A DNA stretch of 64,000 bases from Malania oleifera (taxonomy: Eukaryota > Streptophyta > Magnoliopsida > Santalales > Ximeniaceae): assembly GCF_029873635.1 (NCBI RefSeq), contig NC_080428.1, positions 66,433,101 through 66,497,100 on the forward strand, given 5' to 3'. The position numbers were made by a program, and so were the translations under genes. This document shows, one piece after another, positions 13,101-28,100 of the stretch (position 1 is its first letter; every line of letters starts with the position of its first letter). The notes under the pieces are model-generated. The model saw only the letters and a program-made list of their open reading frames with translations. It was not told the DNA's origin and did not search any database.

Positions 13101-16100
13101 ACTTCTTGACAAAGTACAACTTTGAGGTGTGTTTTACAAATGGAGAGTTGAGCTCTTTATATAGCTTCAACCTCAAGTCTAAAAAACACTTCTCTCCAAT
13201 GTGAGACAAATAATATAAAAAATTCGAAACAACCTTTTTATATTAAGGTGCAAGTATTCTGCCAATGTGGGACAAAAAAACAACAAATCTCCACCTTGAC
13301 GATATATTCAACAAAATTTTCAGTCACCAACATTTTCTGGAGTTCCACATCATCGGCGCCTTCCAAAAATACTCAAATTTGCAGGATATTGATCAAGTCC
13401 AAACAATGTTTGAACTTGATTGTTGTCACAATCTTGGTCAACATATCTGCGGGATTTTCAGTTTTAGCAATCTTCTGAAGAAGTATCTTGCCTCCATCAA
13501 TAATATCTCGCATAAAATGAAACCGAACGTCGATGTGCTTCGTTCATGCATGGTAGACTTGGTTCTTTGCCAAGTGAATAACACTCTGGCTATCACAGAA
13601 TACAACCATGTGCTTCTGAACAACTATCAAATTTTCAAGTAAGCCCTGCAACCAAATAGCTTCCTTAACAGCCTCTGAAGCTGCCATGTACTCTGCTTCT
13701 GTTGTAGACAAAGTAATGGTAAACTGTAAGGTAGACCTCCAACTCACTTGACCATTAGCAAATGTAAAAATATATCTAGTAGTTGATCGATGTTTATCCA
13801 AATCACCTGCAAAATCCGAATCCACATATCCAACAACACGTTGATCAATAGTATTATTTTTCTCAAATACTATACCAATATCAATCGTATTCATAATATC
13901 TCTCAAAATCCATTTCACCGCTTGCCAATGTCCTTTATCCGGATCATGCATATACCTGCTCATCATACTAACAGCTTGTGAAATATCAGGTCTAGTACAA
14001 ACCATTGCATACATCAAACTACCAACAACACTTGCATAAGGAACCTGTGACATATACTTACATTCCTCATCTGATTTAGGAGATAAAGCAGCAGTAAGTT
14101 TGAAATGAGGAGCAAGAGGAGTGCTTATTGGTTTTGACTGCTCAGACATGCCAAAACTCTGTACTACCTTTTTCAAATACTGTTTCGGAGACAAACTAAC
14201 TCTTCCTCTCATTCTGTCTCTGCGAATCTCCATGCCATGTATCTTCTTTGCTTCACCAAGATCTTTCATCTCAAACTCTTGATTTAACTGACTTTTCAAC
14301 TTGTTGATTTCTTCCCTATTCTTTGAAGCTATCAACATATCATCAACATACAAGAGTAAATATATAAAAGATCCATTTTGTAATCTGCAAAAATAAACAC
14401 AATGATCATGTTTATTTCTGATGTACTTCTGACCCATCATAAACTGATGAAATCGTTTGTACTACTGTCTTGGAGACTGTTTTAAACCATACAACGATTT
14501 ACCCAGTTTACATACCCAATTTTCTTTTCCAGCAACCTGAAATCCATCTGGCTGAGTCATATAGATTTCCTCTTCCAAATCACCATGTAAAAATGCAGAT
14601 TTAAAATCGAGTTGAACTAGTTCAAGATCAAATTGTGCTACCAAAGCCAACAAAATTCGAATGGAAGAATGTTTAACAACTGGAGAAAATACCTCATTAT
14701 AATCAATGTCTTCCTTTTGTGTGTAACCCTTAGCTACCAATCTAGCTTTGAAGCGAAAATTATTTGCATATGGAAATCCTTCTTTCTTTACATAAACTCA
14801 TTTACAACCAATTGCTTTCTTACCCTTGGGTAGTTGGGCTAGCTCCCAAGTCTGATTCTGATGAAGAGACTGCATTTCTTCATCCATTGCCTTTTTCTAC
14901 TTGTCTGATTCAGAGTTCCTCATTGCTTCTTTGAAAGTGTAAAGAACATTATCATCTACAACTGGAAGTGCATGGGCCACCATATCAGTATACCGAGCAG
15001 GTTTTCAAATTTCTCGTCTTGGCCTTTGAGAAACAATTGATTGTTGTTGCTGTGAAGATTCTCGAATTGAAATCTCCTCTTCTTGTACACTATTCCCCAT
15101 CATAACTGGAGAGTTACCTTGTGTAGTCTCATTTCTCACTGGGTTTCCCAAAATTCTCTCAACCTCCACCTGTTGTTGAGTACCATTGGTCTTCTCTTCA
15201 ACTCGTGACTCCTTGCGTATTGTTTTTTTCATCATCGCAAGTTCATCAAAAGTTACATATCTACTTAAAATTATTTTTTTCGTCTCTAGACACCAAAGAC
15301 GGTATCCTTTGACTCCTGCGCTTATCCCCAAGAATATTGCTTTCTTGGCTCTTGGATCCAACTTAGATTTTTTAACATGATAATAAGCCATAGTACCAAA
15401 TACATGTAAAGAATCATAATTACTAGCAGGCTTTCCAGACCATACCTCATAGGGTGTTTTTTTCCCTATTGCAGATGATGGTAGACGATTGATGAGAAGA
15501 CACGCATATCTAACAGCCTCAGCCCAAAACCTTTTGTCTAACTCAGCATTAGACAACATACATCGAACTTTCTCCAGCAAAGTCCGATTCATGCGCTCTG
15601 CCACCCCATTCTGTTGTGGTGTATTTCGAACTGTGAAGTGTTGAGCAATACCTTCATAAACGGGTCACTCGTGTATTCACCACCATTATCTGACCTGAGT
15701 CGTTTAATCTTTTTGCCAGTTTGAGTTTCAACTAATTTTTTCCACTTAAGGAAAATATCACACACTTCATTTTTATGCTTAATAGAATACACCCAAACTC
15801 TTCTAGAAAAATCATCAACAAAAGTGACAAAATAATGCATACCACCCAATGAAGCCATTTTTGTGGGCCCCCATACATCTGTATGGATGTAGTCTAAAAT
15901 ACCTTCAATCTGGTGGATTGCGGTGCCAAATTTCACTCTAGTTTGTTTTCCCAGAATGCAGTGCTCACAAAATTCAAGTTTGCACATCTTTGCACCCTTT
16001 AACAAACCTCGCTTAGCTAACTGTTGCAAAGATTTTTCTCCTGCATGTGCTAATCGCATATGCCATAACCTGGTTGTATTTGAACTTGCATCTTTCTCAG

Positions 16101-19100
16101 AAACAACAGCTGCTAAGCCAATAATTGTACTACCTTGTAAATAAAACAAGTTATTTTTCCTTATTCCTTTCATCACCACCAGCGCACTTGATTTAATCTT
16201 TAAGGTTCCATCTTTCAAAGTGATAGTGAACCCTTTAGATTCTAAGGCGCCCAATGAAATCAGATTCTTCTTTAGGCTTGGAACATACCTAACATCAGTC
16301 AAGGTTTTAATAGTTCCATCTTGACATTTCAACTGTATTGATCCTATTCTAGTTGTTTTACAAGTATTATCGTTTCCCATAAAAACAACCCCACCATTTA
16401 ATTCTTCAAAATTAGAAAACCATTCCCTATTGGGACACATGTGATAGAAACAACTAGAATCCAAAATGCACTCACCAAAATAATGTGACGAAGATGTTCC
16501 AACAAGAGAAAAATCTGACTCACTTCCATCATCATTGGCTATATTGGCATTAGAATATGCTTTGCCCTTATTCTTCTGCTGTAATTTAGGGCAATCTTTC
16601 TTCTAATGCCCTCTCTCATGACAAAAGGCACATTCATCTTTAGCAGGTCTCCCACGAGATTTACTCCTCCCATGAGATTTACTCTTCCTTCCAGGCATAC
16701 GACTCTGAGAACGTCCCCTTATTGTTAGCGCTTCTGTTGTTTCCTTATGGACCCTCTGATCCTTCTTTCTGCATTCAGTACTAATCAATGCAGAACAAAC
16801 AGCATCATAAGTAACTTTATCTTTCCCATACAATAATGTGGTGGTCAAATGTTCATACTCATCAGGGAGAGAATTCAGTAACAATATGGCTTTATCCTCA
16901 TCTTTCACCTTTTCATCCAAATTTAACAAATCGGCCAAAATTTTATTAAGAGCATTTATGTGGTCATTAATCGAAATACCTTGTTGATACTGGAAACAAA
17001 ACAATTTCTTTTTCAAATAGAGCTGATTTTCCAGACTCTTGGTCATAAATGTATCTTCCAATGTCTTCCACAATTTCTTTGCAGATGTCTCCCTCATAAC
17101 ACAATATTTCTGATTGTTGGCGAGACATCGACGAATCGTACCACATGCCTGACGATTGATCTTTTCCCAATCTCTGTCACCCATATCTACCGGTTTATCA
17201 TCCAAAGCAATATTTAGTTCTTGTTGATACAAGATGTTCATCACCTCACATTGCCACATACCAAAATTATTGGTACCATCAAATTTCTCCACCTCAAACC
17301 AAGCATTAGCTATCGTCTTCGATGATGATGTTGAAGCTGAAGGGGTTGGAGTTCGTGTGGACAGAGTTTCTTCTACTGCTGCACTAGTTTTTGTCATCTT
17401 CTATATATTCAATAGCAACCAACAAAGCAAAAGGTTTAGGATGAATAGTACGTACCAACTGTGTCTACTCTGTTTTATCCTATAAAATTCCACTTTGACC
17501 AGGCCGACCTCTAGGGAGCGACTGAGCCGCAATGGTCTCTAAGCGCTCGCTTAGACAAGGTCTTTCTTAGGCATCAAACGTGGAATCAAGGATCCTAACA
17601 GAGGAACACCTCCGTATCAACACTATTCAACCTAGCTCTGATACCAATTGTTGTGTCGGGCACCCCACTTGTGCCAAACACCAATATTATAACTATTGCT
17701 ATTGAATATATAAGAAAATTAAAGTAATGTAGAAACTAATAATAAAGCAATAAAAAGAACAACTTACGAGGTTCGGTATAGAATTACCTGCGTCCTCGGG
17801 CGTCGATGATCAATCCACTACTTCTTGACAAAGTACAACTTTGAGGTGTGTTTTACAAATGAAGAGTTGAGCTCTTTATATAGCTTCAACCTCAAGTCTA
17901 AAAAACATTTCTCTCCAATGTGGGAGAAATAATATAAAAAATTCAAAACAACCTTTAATACTAAGGTGGAAGTATTCTACCAATGTGGGACAAAAATACA
18001 ACAGAAAAGTTGTAAAATAGTATGTGTATCAAATATATTTGTAAGATAATGTACATTAAACATATTCAGTTAATACAAATGAAATTTATAAATCATTTAA
18101 ATATTATTTATTATACAAATAATGATAATTTAGATATGAATAGTTAAATAAAATGTTATTGTAAGTTTATTTTTTCATATAATTTCAAAAGCACCTGTAA
18201 TAAATTTTTTTTTGATAAAGCAAATAAAATAAATTAAAAGATAAATTTCACTACTATATTAAAAATTAAATACATCTATGTTTTTTATGAGGTGGAAAAG
18301 TTGTAAAATAGTTTGTGTGTCAAACATATTTTTAAGATAATGCACATTAAACATATTCAGTTGATAAAAATGATATTTATAATTATTTAAATATTATTTA
18401 TTATACAAATATTGATAATTTATACATGAATAGTTAAATAAAATGTTATTGTAAGGTTATTATTTTGATATAACTTCAAAAGCACTTGTAATAAAATTTT
18501 GTTTCAATAAAATAAGTTAAAAAATAAATTTCACTTCACTCCTAAATCTTTCATTTGAATTTCAACAAAATTTCATTGTATAGTTTAAATTTCGACAAGT
18601 TTCACAAAAATTTTGAGATTTTGATAAATTTCAAATGATTCGTTGAGATTTTAATGGAAATCGATTGCCATTTCGATTTCGAGGGTGACGGAAATCGGAA
18701 ATTTTGACAAAAATTTCAACAATTTCGTTGGAATTTAAGACCATGCTTGTCACCTAGGCGAACTTGGAAGATCAAGTAGTTGCCCAGCCGACAAAGGCCA
18801 TTAGGCGACGTTGATCGCTTGGTTATTATGGTATATATATAAAATTACAATTTTATTATTATGGTAGTATTTAGCTATACTGCTCCAAAGGTTGAAATTT
18901 TACTTCTTTATGCTTCGAAAGACAAATATTTCTTAATTTGTCAATGCATAGAAGTATCTTTCATCAGTATTTTTTTTTTTGTCTGTAGTGTGATTCGTAT
19001 TTGATGAACCATGAATTTATGGACTGTGGAGCATACATACATTACTGTGGATGTGAAGAATGGGGATATGTTGAAGAGTCAAAAGTTTAGAAGCATCTAT

Positions 19101-22100
19101 ATAAGTTATGAATAATACGTGCAAATATATGCAAAACAATAAAATAAAGCCAACGTTTGGAGAAGCACCTATCCTAAAATCCCAAGCCATTAGTTGAGCT
19201 CCCAAGAATTGGTTTTATTATCTAGCAGTGGTCCATTGTGCACCAGTTCATTGGGCTTGTACTATAGGTGAAGCACAATTCCATCATTTTTCTCTTGCTG
19301 AATTTTAATTATAAGAATTGAGTACTCAAGAGTGAAGATTCAAACCCCGATTTTCAGGTCAAATAAATTCTTGTCCCACATTAGAGAACGATGCAAGCAA
19401 AAAAAATAGAATATAGGCCACTATCTAGCTCTCACAGTTAATATTTTTTAAAGGAATGTCAAACTCCAACGCACATTGTGACATAATTACATAAAATACT
19501 GTTTAACTTAACAATGCCTAAGAAGTTGCAAAATTACATTGTGACTTCATCTCTATTTGATCCAAAATAATAGAACTCTTTGGCATGTAGCATATATAAG
19601 GTATTATGAGGTTTATAATGGTGAGGCTAGATTCTTTTATGATTGTATCAAGGGTCCGCGAAGGTTCTACCGTAAGACTTGCCAAAAATTACTATATTTC
19701 TTTTGTTACTAGACTAACAGCTCCTATTGTTTGGTGGTACTTACCAAATTAAAATGGTCCTTACCAAATTGCTATATTTTGATGGAAAAGTCCTCACACA
19801 AAATATTTTTTCTATCAAGTAAAACTGCACTTTTATAGTTTTATCAGTTTGTGCATGATAGATACTCAATTTAGCTGTTTGGAGGATGTTCAGTTTCTAA
19901 TTATATGCCATCTTATAAATATAGGTTTGCTCAGGGCAGAAAATTTGCAGCTGAAAGTAGTTCAAGTAATGTGGAGTATATTGATGATACTGCACAATTC
20001 AATGATATTGCTGATTATTTTATTGATATTCCTTCACATTCATTCCCTCTAGTAATAACATTCCATAAATTTTTGATGATGCTTGATGGAACATTGGGTA
20101 GTTCATACTTTGAGAGATTTTTTGATGCAAGGGAGCTTTCCTTTGGGAAGATCAACTCCAGATCAGTTGCCTTAGAGACGTTTATAAAAACAAAGGAGGT
20201 TAGTTATGACAGGTTTTGCTCATCTTACTGGCCACATTTCAATACTCAGTTGACAAAGAAGTTTGATCCTTCCAGAGTCTTTACGGAGATAATTTCTCAT
20301 ATAAAAGGTGGTTTGCAAGCTGGGGTGGCCTGTGATGGAAAACTCAGTCGGGAGGATTATCTTCAGCTGTCTGAGAGTCGAAATTCAACATTAACAAAGA
20401 TGAAGAGAGATCAAATTTATAATATTTTTCAACATTATGAAAAAATGAAGTTGGAAAATGGTGATTTTGATTTGGCTGATCTTGTAATTGATCTTCATCG
20501 TCGACTTGTAGCTGAAAAATACAAGGGTGACGAAATGGATTTTGTATATGTGGATGAAGTGCAAGATCTCACAATGAGGCAAATTGCACTTTTCAAGTTT
20601 ATATGCAGAAATGTTGATGATGGTTTTGTCTTTTCAGGTGATACAGCCCAAACGATTGCAAGGGGGATAGATTTTAGGTTTGAAGATATAAGAACTCTGT
20701 TTTACAATGAGTTTTTGTTGGAATCAAGAAGCAATGAAAGTGATTGTAAAAAAAAGAAAGGATTATTAGCACCCATTTTCCATTTGAACCAGAACTTTCG
20801 CACCCATGATGGTGTTCTCAAGTTATCTCAGAGTGTTATTAATCTCCTTTATCGTTTTTTCCCTTCATTTGTTGATATTTTGGACCCAGAGGGTAGCCTT
20901 ATATATGGAGAGCCTCCCATCTTGCTTGAATCTGGCAATGATGAAGACGCAATCATGACTATTTTCAGAAATAGTGGAAATGCTGTTGGAAGTATGGTTG
21001 GCTTCGGAGCAGAGCAAGTTATCCTGGTGAGAGATGATAGTTCTAGGAATGATATTTCTGTCTATGTTGGGAAGCAAGCTCTCATCCTGACAATAGTGGA
21101 ATGCAAAGGCCTAGAATTTCAAGTAAGTGATTGCTATTATCCCTTTGTTTGTATATCAATTCATTGTTTATTTGTGAAGAGGTATTAGGTTTGAGAGATT
21201 CTCTTTTATTTTCTTTTCTATTCTTTTGATTTCTTTCATAGTGGACATTTTTTTAGCTTTTGTTGAGTAAATTATATTTATTCCCATTAGCCTTGTGGTT
21301 TCCTTTTCTCCATATTTTCTGACTTGGTCATGCTCTTCACTTCAAATGTCTTCAATGAGGATTATCTTTCTACTCCGTCTAATACCTACTTGTTGGGGCA
21401 TTATGGTGCTGCAGTTTCTTGCCATAATGTTCTGAGCCTAACTTGTTGTAAAAGCCCTATTTTTTATTTTTATTTTTTATTGGAGGGAGATGGGGGTGTG
21501 TGTTTGGTTTGTTTGGCTGGCTAGCTGTCTTTTCTTGTCAAATACTATTTGCAGCACTATATCCACACCGATTATGGCATTGTCAGAGTTCTTGCATTGT
21601 ATTGTGCGTTATTGCTCAGTCATCTGCTCTTTCAATTCGTATTTTGTTGTTATTGTAGGACGTGTTGTTGTACAATTTTTTTGGTTCATCACCTTTAAAA
21701 AATCATTGGAGAGTGATATATGAATATATGAAGGAACAAGAATTGCTTGACTCTACTTCTCCAAAGTCCTTTCCCAGTTTCAATGAAGCAAAACACAATG
21801 TTTTATGCTCGGAATTAAAGCAATTATACGTTGCTATCACACGTACTAGGCAGAGACTGTGGATTTGTGAGAATAAAGAGGAGTTCTCCAGGCCTATGTT
21901 TGACTACTGGAAGAAATTATGCCTTGTACAAGTTAGGCAACTGGATTATTCACTTGCACAAGCCATGCAAGCTACAAGTACCAAAGAGGAATGGAAGTCA
22001 CGGGGCATAAAGGTTTCCTTAATTGTTCCATGTATTTTTAGGATTGTCAATATTCTATCATGAGAAAGGAAATTCAGGATGATCCTTTCATCCTCTGTTT

Positions 22101-25100
22101 TCTGCTCAACAGCATGATTTGCATTTTTTCACGCTTTCATTTTGTTGGCATTCATTTATTTGCTTTTTTGCAGCTCCTTGAGGAGCATAATTATGTGATG
22201 GCGATATTATGTTTTGAAAGAGCGGGGGACCATTATTGGGAGAGATTGGCTAAAGCTGGTGGCCTTAAAGCAGATGCAGACCGTATGCATAGTTCAAGAC
22301 CTGAAATGGCTCGTAATTTCTGTAAGGAGGCTGCTGAAATATTTGAAGAGATTGGTGAGGCAAAATCTGCTGCAAAATGTTATTATCAGTTAAATGAGTT
22401 TGAAAGAGCAGGTATTTCTGTTTATTTTAACATAGTATTTTCATAATTATTATTGTTTTCATGCTGAGTTTTTTGTTATCTACAATTTTTGGCTTTCTTC
22501 AGTCTGTAATAGTAGGTGTTTATGTGTTCAAAGCAGGCTCTGACATTCTCTCTTATGTAGAACAAAAATTTTATGTTGGTTGTGGCTGGTGGCGTAGCTA
22601 AATATTTGAATGAGAATTTTTTATTTAAATAGAGGTATTAGCTATCTAAAGTGGAAGCTAAAGGAGTGCATGAGATTATAAAGGAGTGCATGAGATTAAA
22701 TTTCAAGACTTCCTGGTTCTGTACTGTAGATGCATTTTTCTTTTGAAGGATTGATATGATTGTCTTGTCAGCAAACTTACTAAACCTAATTATTGAGTGG
22801 CTATGCTGCTTGGATTTATTTATAGAGTTACATGATTGTGTTTAATAATAATCAGGATTTTAAATTTTTTATTCTAAATACATAACATGGTCGCATGTAA
22901 TGAAAAAGATATTTTTGGCCGGCTTGTTGGAACATGTCTTTGTAATATAACTGTAAACTTGTATTATGCTTTTATTTCCAGAAAGTTCTTGAACCTTGCA
23001 ACTAGCTTTTTAAATAATAGTTGGTACTTAGAGAATTTCTTTTACTAGGGTATATTTGAATGCAATATTTAAAATGACTAGCATTAATTATTTGATGATT
23101 TGTTTTAATTAATCTTTAAAATCTTAAAATCATATCATAGTTTTCTATTCACAATTGTCCAGACTCGTTTCTAGTATTGTGCTCCACATTGACATTCAAT
23201 TTGTGAATAACTATTGGTGCAGGTAAAATCTATTTAGAAAAATGTGCTGAATCGGAGCTTGAAAAGGCTGGAGAATGTTTTTTTCGGGCAGGATGTTATG
23301 AGCTAGCAGCAGATGTGTATGCTAGAGGCAATTTTTTCACTGAGTGCTTATCTGTTTGCACTAAAGGAAAATTTTTTGACATGGGTTTGCAGTACATACA
23401 ATACTGGAAACAGCATGCTACAACAAATAATGCTATGACCAGAAAAAGTAAAGACATAGAGAAACTTGAACAAAAGTTCCTGGAGAGTTGTGCACTTCAT
23501 CACCATGAGCTTAAAGATAACAAAGCCATGATGAAATTTGTTAGAGCTTTTCATTCTTTGAACTTGAAGCGCACTTTCTTGAAGACATTAGGTTGCTTTG
23601 AGGAGCTTCTCTTGTTGGAAGAAGAGTCCGGGAACCTTTTGGAGGCTGCAAATATTGCAAGGCTAAGAGGAGATTGCCTACTTGAAGCTGACCTGCTGGG
23701 GAAGGCTTGTCATTTTAAAGAAGCGTCAATGCTAGTTCTCTGGCATGTGTTGGCTAACTCTCTTTGGTCGCCAGGAAGCAAGGGCTGGCCTTTGAAACAT
23801 TTTACACAAAAAGAAGAGCTTTTAACGAAGGCCAAGACATTTGCAAAGAGAGAGTCTGACGTCCATTATGAGCTTGTTCTTGCAGAGGCAAAAGTTTTAT
23901 CAAAAGAATGCAGTAGCTTGTTTGAGATGGGACAGTTTTTAAGTCCTTCCCAGGGCAATAGAAGTCTAAGTAGTGACATTTTATCTGCTAGAAAAGTTCT
24001 TGATTTTCATCTTCATTCAAATTGCTCAAAATATGATTGGGAAGATGAAATGGTTACTGATTTGAGCAAGTATTCAGAGTATAAATTGTCCCTGAACAGG
24101 ATTTCTGTTGGAACAATGGTTTATTCCTGGAACTTTTGGAAGGAGAGGATTGTGAACATAATAAAGTACCTTGGTTGTCTTGAAACCCAAGATATTAGTG
24201 AATATGTAGAATATGAGGAGTTCTGTTTGAATTATCTAGGTGTGCAGAAGCGGCACAATAATGTGAATACGGTCTACCTTATTCTCTACCCTGGTGCTGA
24301 TTGGGTGAAAAAAATTGATGAGAGATTTCTTCGTAGGAGTGAAAATTTTGTTACCATTGATGCTCGTCATTTTGTATTAGCTGCTCAGAATTATTGGTGC
24401 TCAGAGATTTCTTCTGTTGGTGTCAAGGTATTGGACAATCTTGAAGCCCTTCATAAATTCTCAATGAATCATTTCATATCATTGTTTGCTCAAAGCATGT
24501 TGCTCATTTATATCTTTCATCTTGTGAAATTTCTCATGGATTCCAAATTTCTGGATTTCAAATACCAAGAGACTAGGAGACTGCAGAGTTTCCTTGACCT
24601 ATCTACTATGCAGTTCTTTGGCTATGCATTCTCTATAGAGTGGCAAAAATCACTGACAGAAAATATGATTTCTTTGAGGGAGAATAAGTTATCCCAGGAT
24701 TTACTTGAAGAAGTTGTCATTTTAAACATCAGCTCAAAGAATAGGCTGACATGTGGGCAAATTGGACGGGTGGTGATGATTCTCCTTGGATCTGGTAAGT
24801 TTAATGATGGATTATATGAGATGGTTGCAAAAAGGGTTAATTCACCTTGGAGGATTTTTATTGAGAAACTAAGGGGAAAAGATTCAGCTCTTGCACAGAG
24901 ATCTGCATTATGCAATTCTAACGAAGCTTCGAGAGAGATATCTCTAGTTTGCAAGTTCCATGAATCTCTAGAGGAAACTTTCAGAGCTAACTGGAGAAAA
25001 GAACATGACTATATTTCACCTTATTGTTTTTTGTATCTCATTGAGCGCCTTCTAATTTTAGTGTCCTGCACCCAAGGATACCTTTTTGCCTCAAAATCTT

Positions 25101-28100
25101 CGTTTGTTGATTGGATTATATCGCTTGAACAACTAACCATCTCAAATTCCCTTTTAGTAGCTAAGTTGCCATCATCCATGGGACATATCCTAAACTTTGT
25201 GGCTAATGTGCTTGAGCAGCTTCTTCATAATAAGAAAGAAATGATGGAGTGGATTAGGAGGTCTAATATCAATGTGAATTACTACCCCTTGCTGTTATTG
25301 AGATTGGTTATTATATTGTGTTTGCTTTGTTTGAACTCTGGGAGGTACTATGACTTCCTATTTGACTTGCTGGGCAAGAGTCACGTTATTTCTCAACTTC
25401 CACGGAATTTTTTGGATGTCCTTCGGAGAGGACGAAAACGTAATAATGTGGCTATTGAAGTTGTTGCTGAAGCATTTAAGAAGATAGATAATCCCCTTGT
25501 GATAGTGAGTTTTGGAAATACTTGTTCTGGATATTTATGTCGTGATGCCATCTTTGTAGATATGAAGGCCAATCAAAGCAAGAAGGACATTTTACAAGTA
25601 CTTTTTCCAAAGAATAATGAAGCTTTTAAAGACGAAGTTGTTTCTGTAAAATTTAGGACTACAGATTCATGCAGTGGAGGTTCCTCTTTAAGCAGCAGTA
25701 ATCAAAAAGATAAATCTGAAAACGACATTTCACAAGTAGTTGTTCCAAATAATATTGAAGCTTCACAAGTTGGTTTTAATTTTAGAGCTACAGATTCATG
25801 CAGTGAAGGATTATCAATGAGTAGTAATCATCAAGAAGGTAATTCTAAGCTTGCAGACTTGAAGGATGCTTCAGGGGATCATGACTTGAAGACTAAACAC
25901 AGTATGGGAGAAGGGAACGCACAGAAGATCTGTGAAACCTTATGGGGAACTTTTGATGTTTTAAATTCAGATACTGGAATGGTTAGCAATGTAAACAATT
26001 TCGTGTCTGATGCTCCCAGAGTTAAGGTAACATCAAAGGGCTTCATGTTATGTCTATTGCCAGTGCAGCATTATCACTGGTTCCCCATGTTTGTTTTCCA
26101 CTTTAGGAATCTTAACATGCTATCCCTTTTTTCCAGGTGGAGGTGGAGAAAGTTATTAAAAATATTACATCTGCGTTGACCAAATCTCTTCAGAGCCTTC
26201 CTGAAAGTGAAGCTGGAAACCTTGTTCAAGAAGCTAATATCATGCTCAATGAATTTAAGCAAATTTTTTCTGCCTTGGATGTCAGGTCAGTACAGAGAGG
26301 CAACTTGCTTAGTTAAAATATGATTGTAGTTAACTGACCAGGATGCAGAACCTCATTTGTGCCTATATGGCATATTGCCCATTTACTATCTATTGGTCAT
26401 GTTATTGTTACTTTCCCTAGTTTAATGAGGATTCTTGTGTTTTTCCATTTTATCCTTTAACTATATCTCTGCTTCTTCTTTTTTTCCCTTTTTTTTTTTT
26501 CTTTTTGTTTTGTTTTTGGTCCATGGGAATGGACACTTGCCTTTGAAAAAGGAAGACTATTAGTTATTGAAGAATTTTTTTCAGTCTTATTGCTAATTTC
26601 AAATGAAAATTACTTTTCTCCATTTTTGGCTTTCATAATTGCAAGGAATGCATTCAGATTCTTCAGTTCTTGTCTTTTGCAACTTGGAATATAGGGACAC
26701 TTATGGGTAAAAGCATGAAAATTATGGACGCAATGATTAGAAGACGAATTAATATAATTTGCCTTCAAGAAACTAAGTGGATGGGGGAGAAAGATAGAGA
26801 TGGTATTCCTTTGCCATAAGTGAGGGTTATTAATAAAATTAAGAAAGGAGGTGCTGCCCTCTTTTATTGAAAAAAAAAAAAAAAAAGATTTAAACTTTGG
26901 TACACTGGAAAAGAAAAAAATAAGGATGAAGTAGGAATTATTATAGGCAAAAACTTAAAAGATAACATTGTTGGTGTAAACAGAGTAGGAGATATAATTA
27001 TAAAATTCAAGATGGTATTAGGCCAAAGAGATAATAAATATCATTAGTACTTATTCTCCCAAACTAGGAGAGTAGATCATTTATCATGTAAGGATTGTAA
27101 AGTTATTCCAGGTGAAAGCCTAACCATAGAGCATAGAGTCTTAATGTTAGATATATGTATTAAAAATATGAAAGAAACATGATAAAATAAATTAGTGTAA
27201 GATGCCAAGGTGGTGTAATAATAAGAAAATATAATAAAATTTTAAGATAAAATGAACAAAGATGGGGATTGGACTACAGAGGAGGGGATAGAAACATCTA
27301 CTCTTTGGAGTAGATTAGCTAGCTCTATTAAAATGATAGCAAAAGAGATTTCAGGTGAATCAAGAGAAAGATTCTCGAATAACAAAGAAAGTTGGTGGTG
27401 GGGTAAATATGTCCAAAAAGTCGTAAAGACAAAAAGAATTTTGTTTAAAACGTGCCAAAAATGTAGGAATATGATAACTTTGAAAAGCATAAGGAAGCGA
27501 GAAAAAATGCAAAAAAGGCCGTTAGGGAAGCTAAATATAGATCATTCAATAGTTTGTATGATAGATTAGATATAAAAGAAGGGGAAAGAGATATATTTAA
27601 ACTTGCTAAAGTTAGAGAAAGGAAGAGTAAGGACTTAGGAAATGTAAATTGTTAAAAAGTGAGGATGATATTGTCTTGGTTAAGGATGAAGACATTAAAA
27701 AAAGATGGTGAAGTTACTTTAGTAAATTTTTTAATGAAAATCAAATAGAAAGCTTAAACTTAGATTTGACAAATAAGGAAAAAACTAAAAATATGAGATT
27801 TATTCGCAAAATTAGAATTAATGAAATTAAGTTTACATTAAAAAAGATGAAAAATGGAAAAACTATAGGACCTGATAACATCCCAATTGAAGTTTGGAAA
27901 TGCTTAGTTAACAAACAGGATTTTATGGTTAATTAGTTAATTTAATAAAATTATAAAAAGTAAAAAAAATACCAGAGGAATGGAGGAAAAATACTTTAAT
28001 ATCTATATACAAAAATAAAGGAGATATTCAAAATTATAATAAATATTGTGGGATTAAACTTATGAGTCATACGATGAAATTATAGGAAATGGTAGTTGAA

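Larger units (their letters stand above)
12921..18003 (-). mobile_element. Ty1/copia retrotransposon, 5.1 kb, TSD GAAAA
   Basis: Two similar LTRs, 12921-13285 and 17649-18003, start TGTTGTG and end CAACA. GAAAA duplications lie at 12916-12920 and 18004-18008. A perfect methionine-tRNA primer site (minus-strand TGGTATCAGAGC) is at 17635-17646, and a purine tract GGTGGAGATT abuts the other LTR. Order from the primer site is gag, protease, integrase, reverse transcriptase, RNase H, which is the copia order. The LTRs carry a minus-strand TATATAAAG box near 13154-13162. Coding regions have stops and a frameshift, so it is not autonomous now. Confidence 0.95.
12684..18744. mobile_element. TIR DNA transposon-like element (possible MULE), 10-bp TSD, holding a copia element
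   Basis: The ends are ATGGTCTTAAAATT and, inverted on the right, AATTTAAGACCAT. They are flanked by a perfect 10-bp duplication GCTTGTCACC at 12674-12683 and 18745-18754. Just inside both ends are many AAATTTC/GAAATTT words. Between is a tandem pair of units of about 265 bp (about 18004-18262 and 18263-18520). Without the copia insertion the element would be under 1 kb and non-coding. The long duplication suggests a Mutator-like element, but no transposase supports that. Confidence 0.7.

Noticed and set aside
26027-26136. Continuous reading of the helicase frame past 26026
   Set aside because: The frame stays open by chance, but GTAACA donor and TTTTTTCCAG acceptor give [14 protein letters not shown], which continues the helical tail and reaches the last exon in phase.
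27252-27569. 105-codon ORF as a separate gene
   Set aside because: It sits between LINE endonuclease and reverse transcriptase pieces and is lysine-rich LINE sequence.
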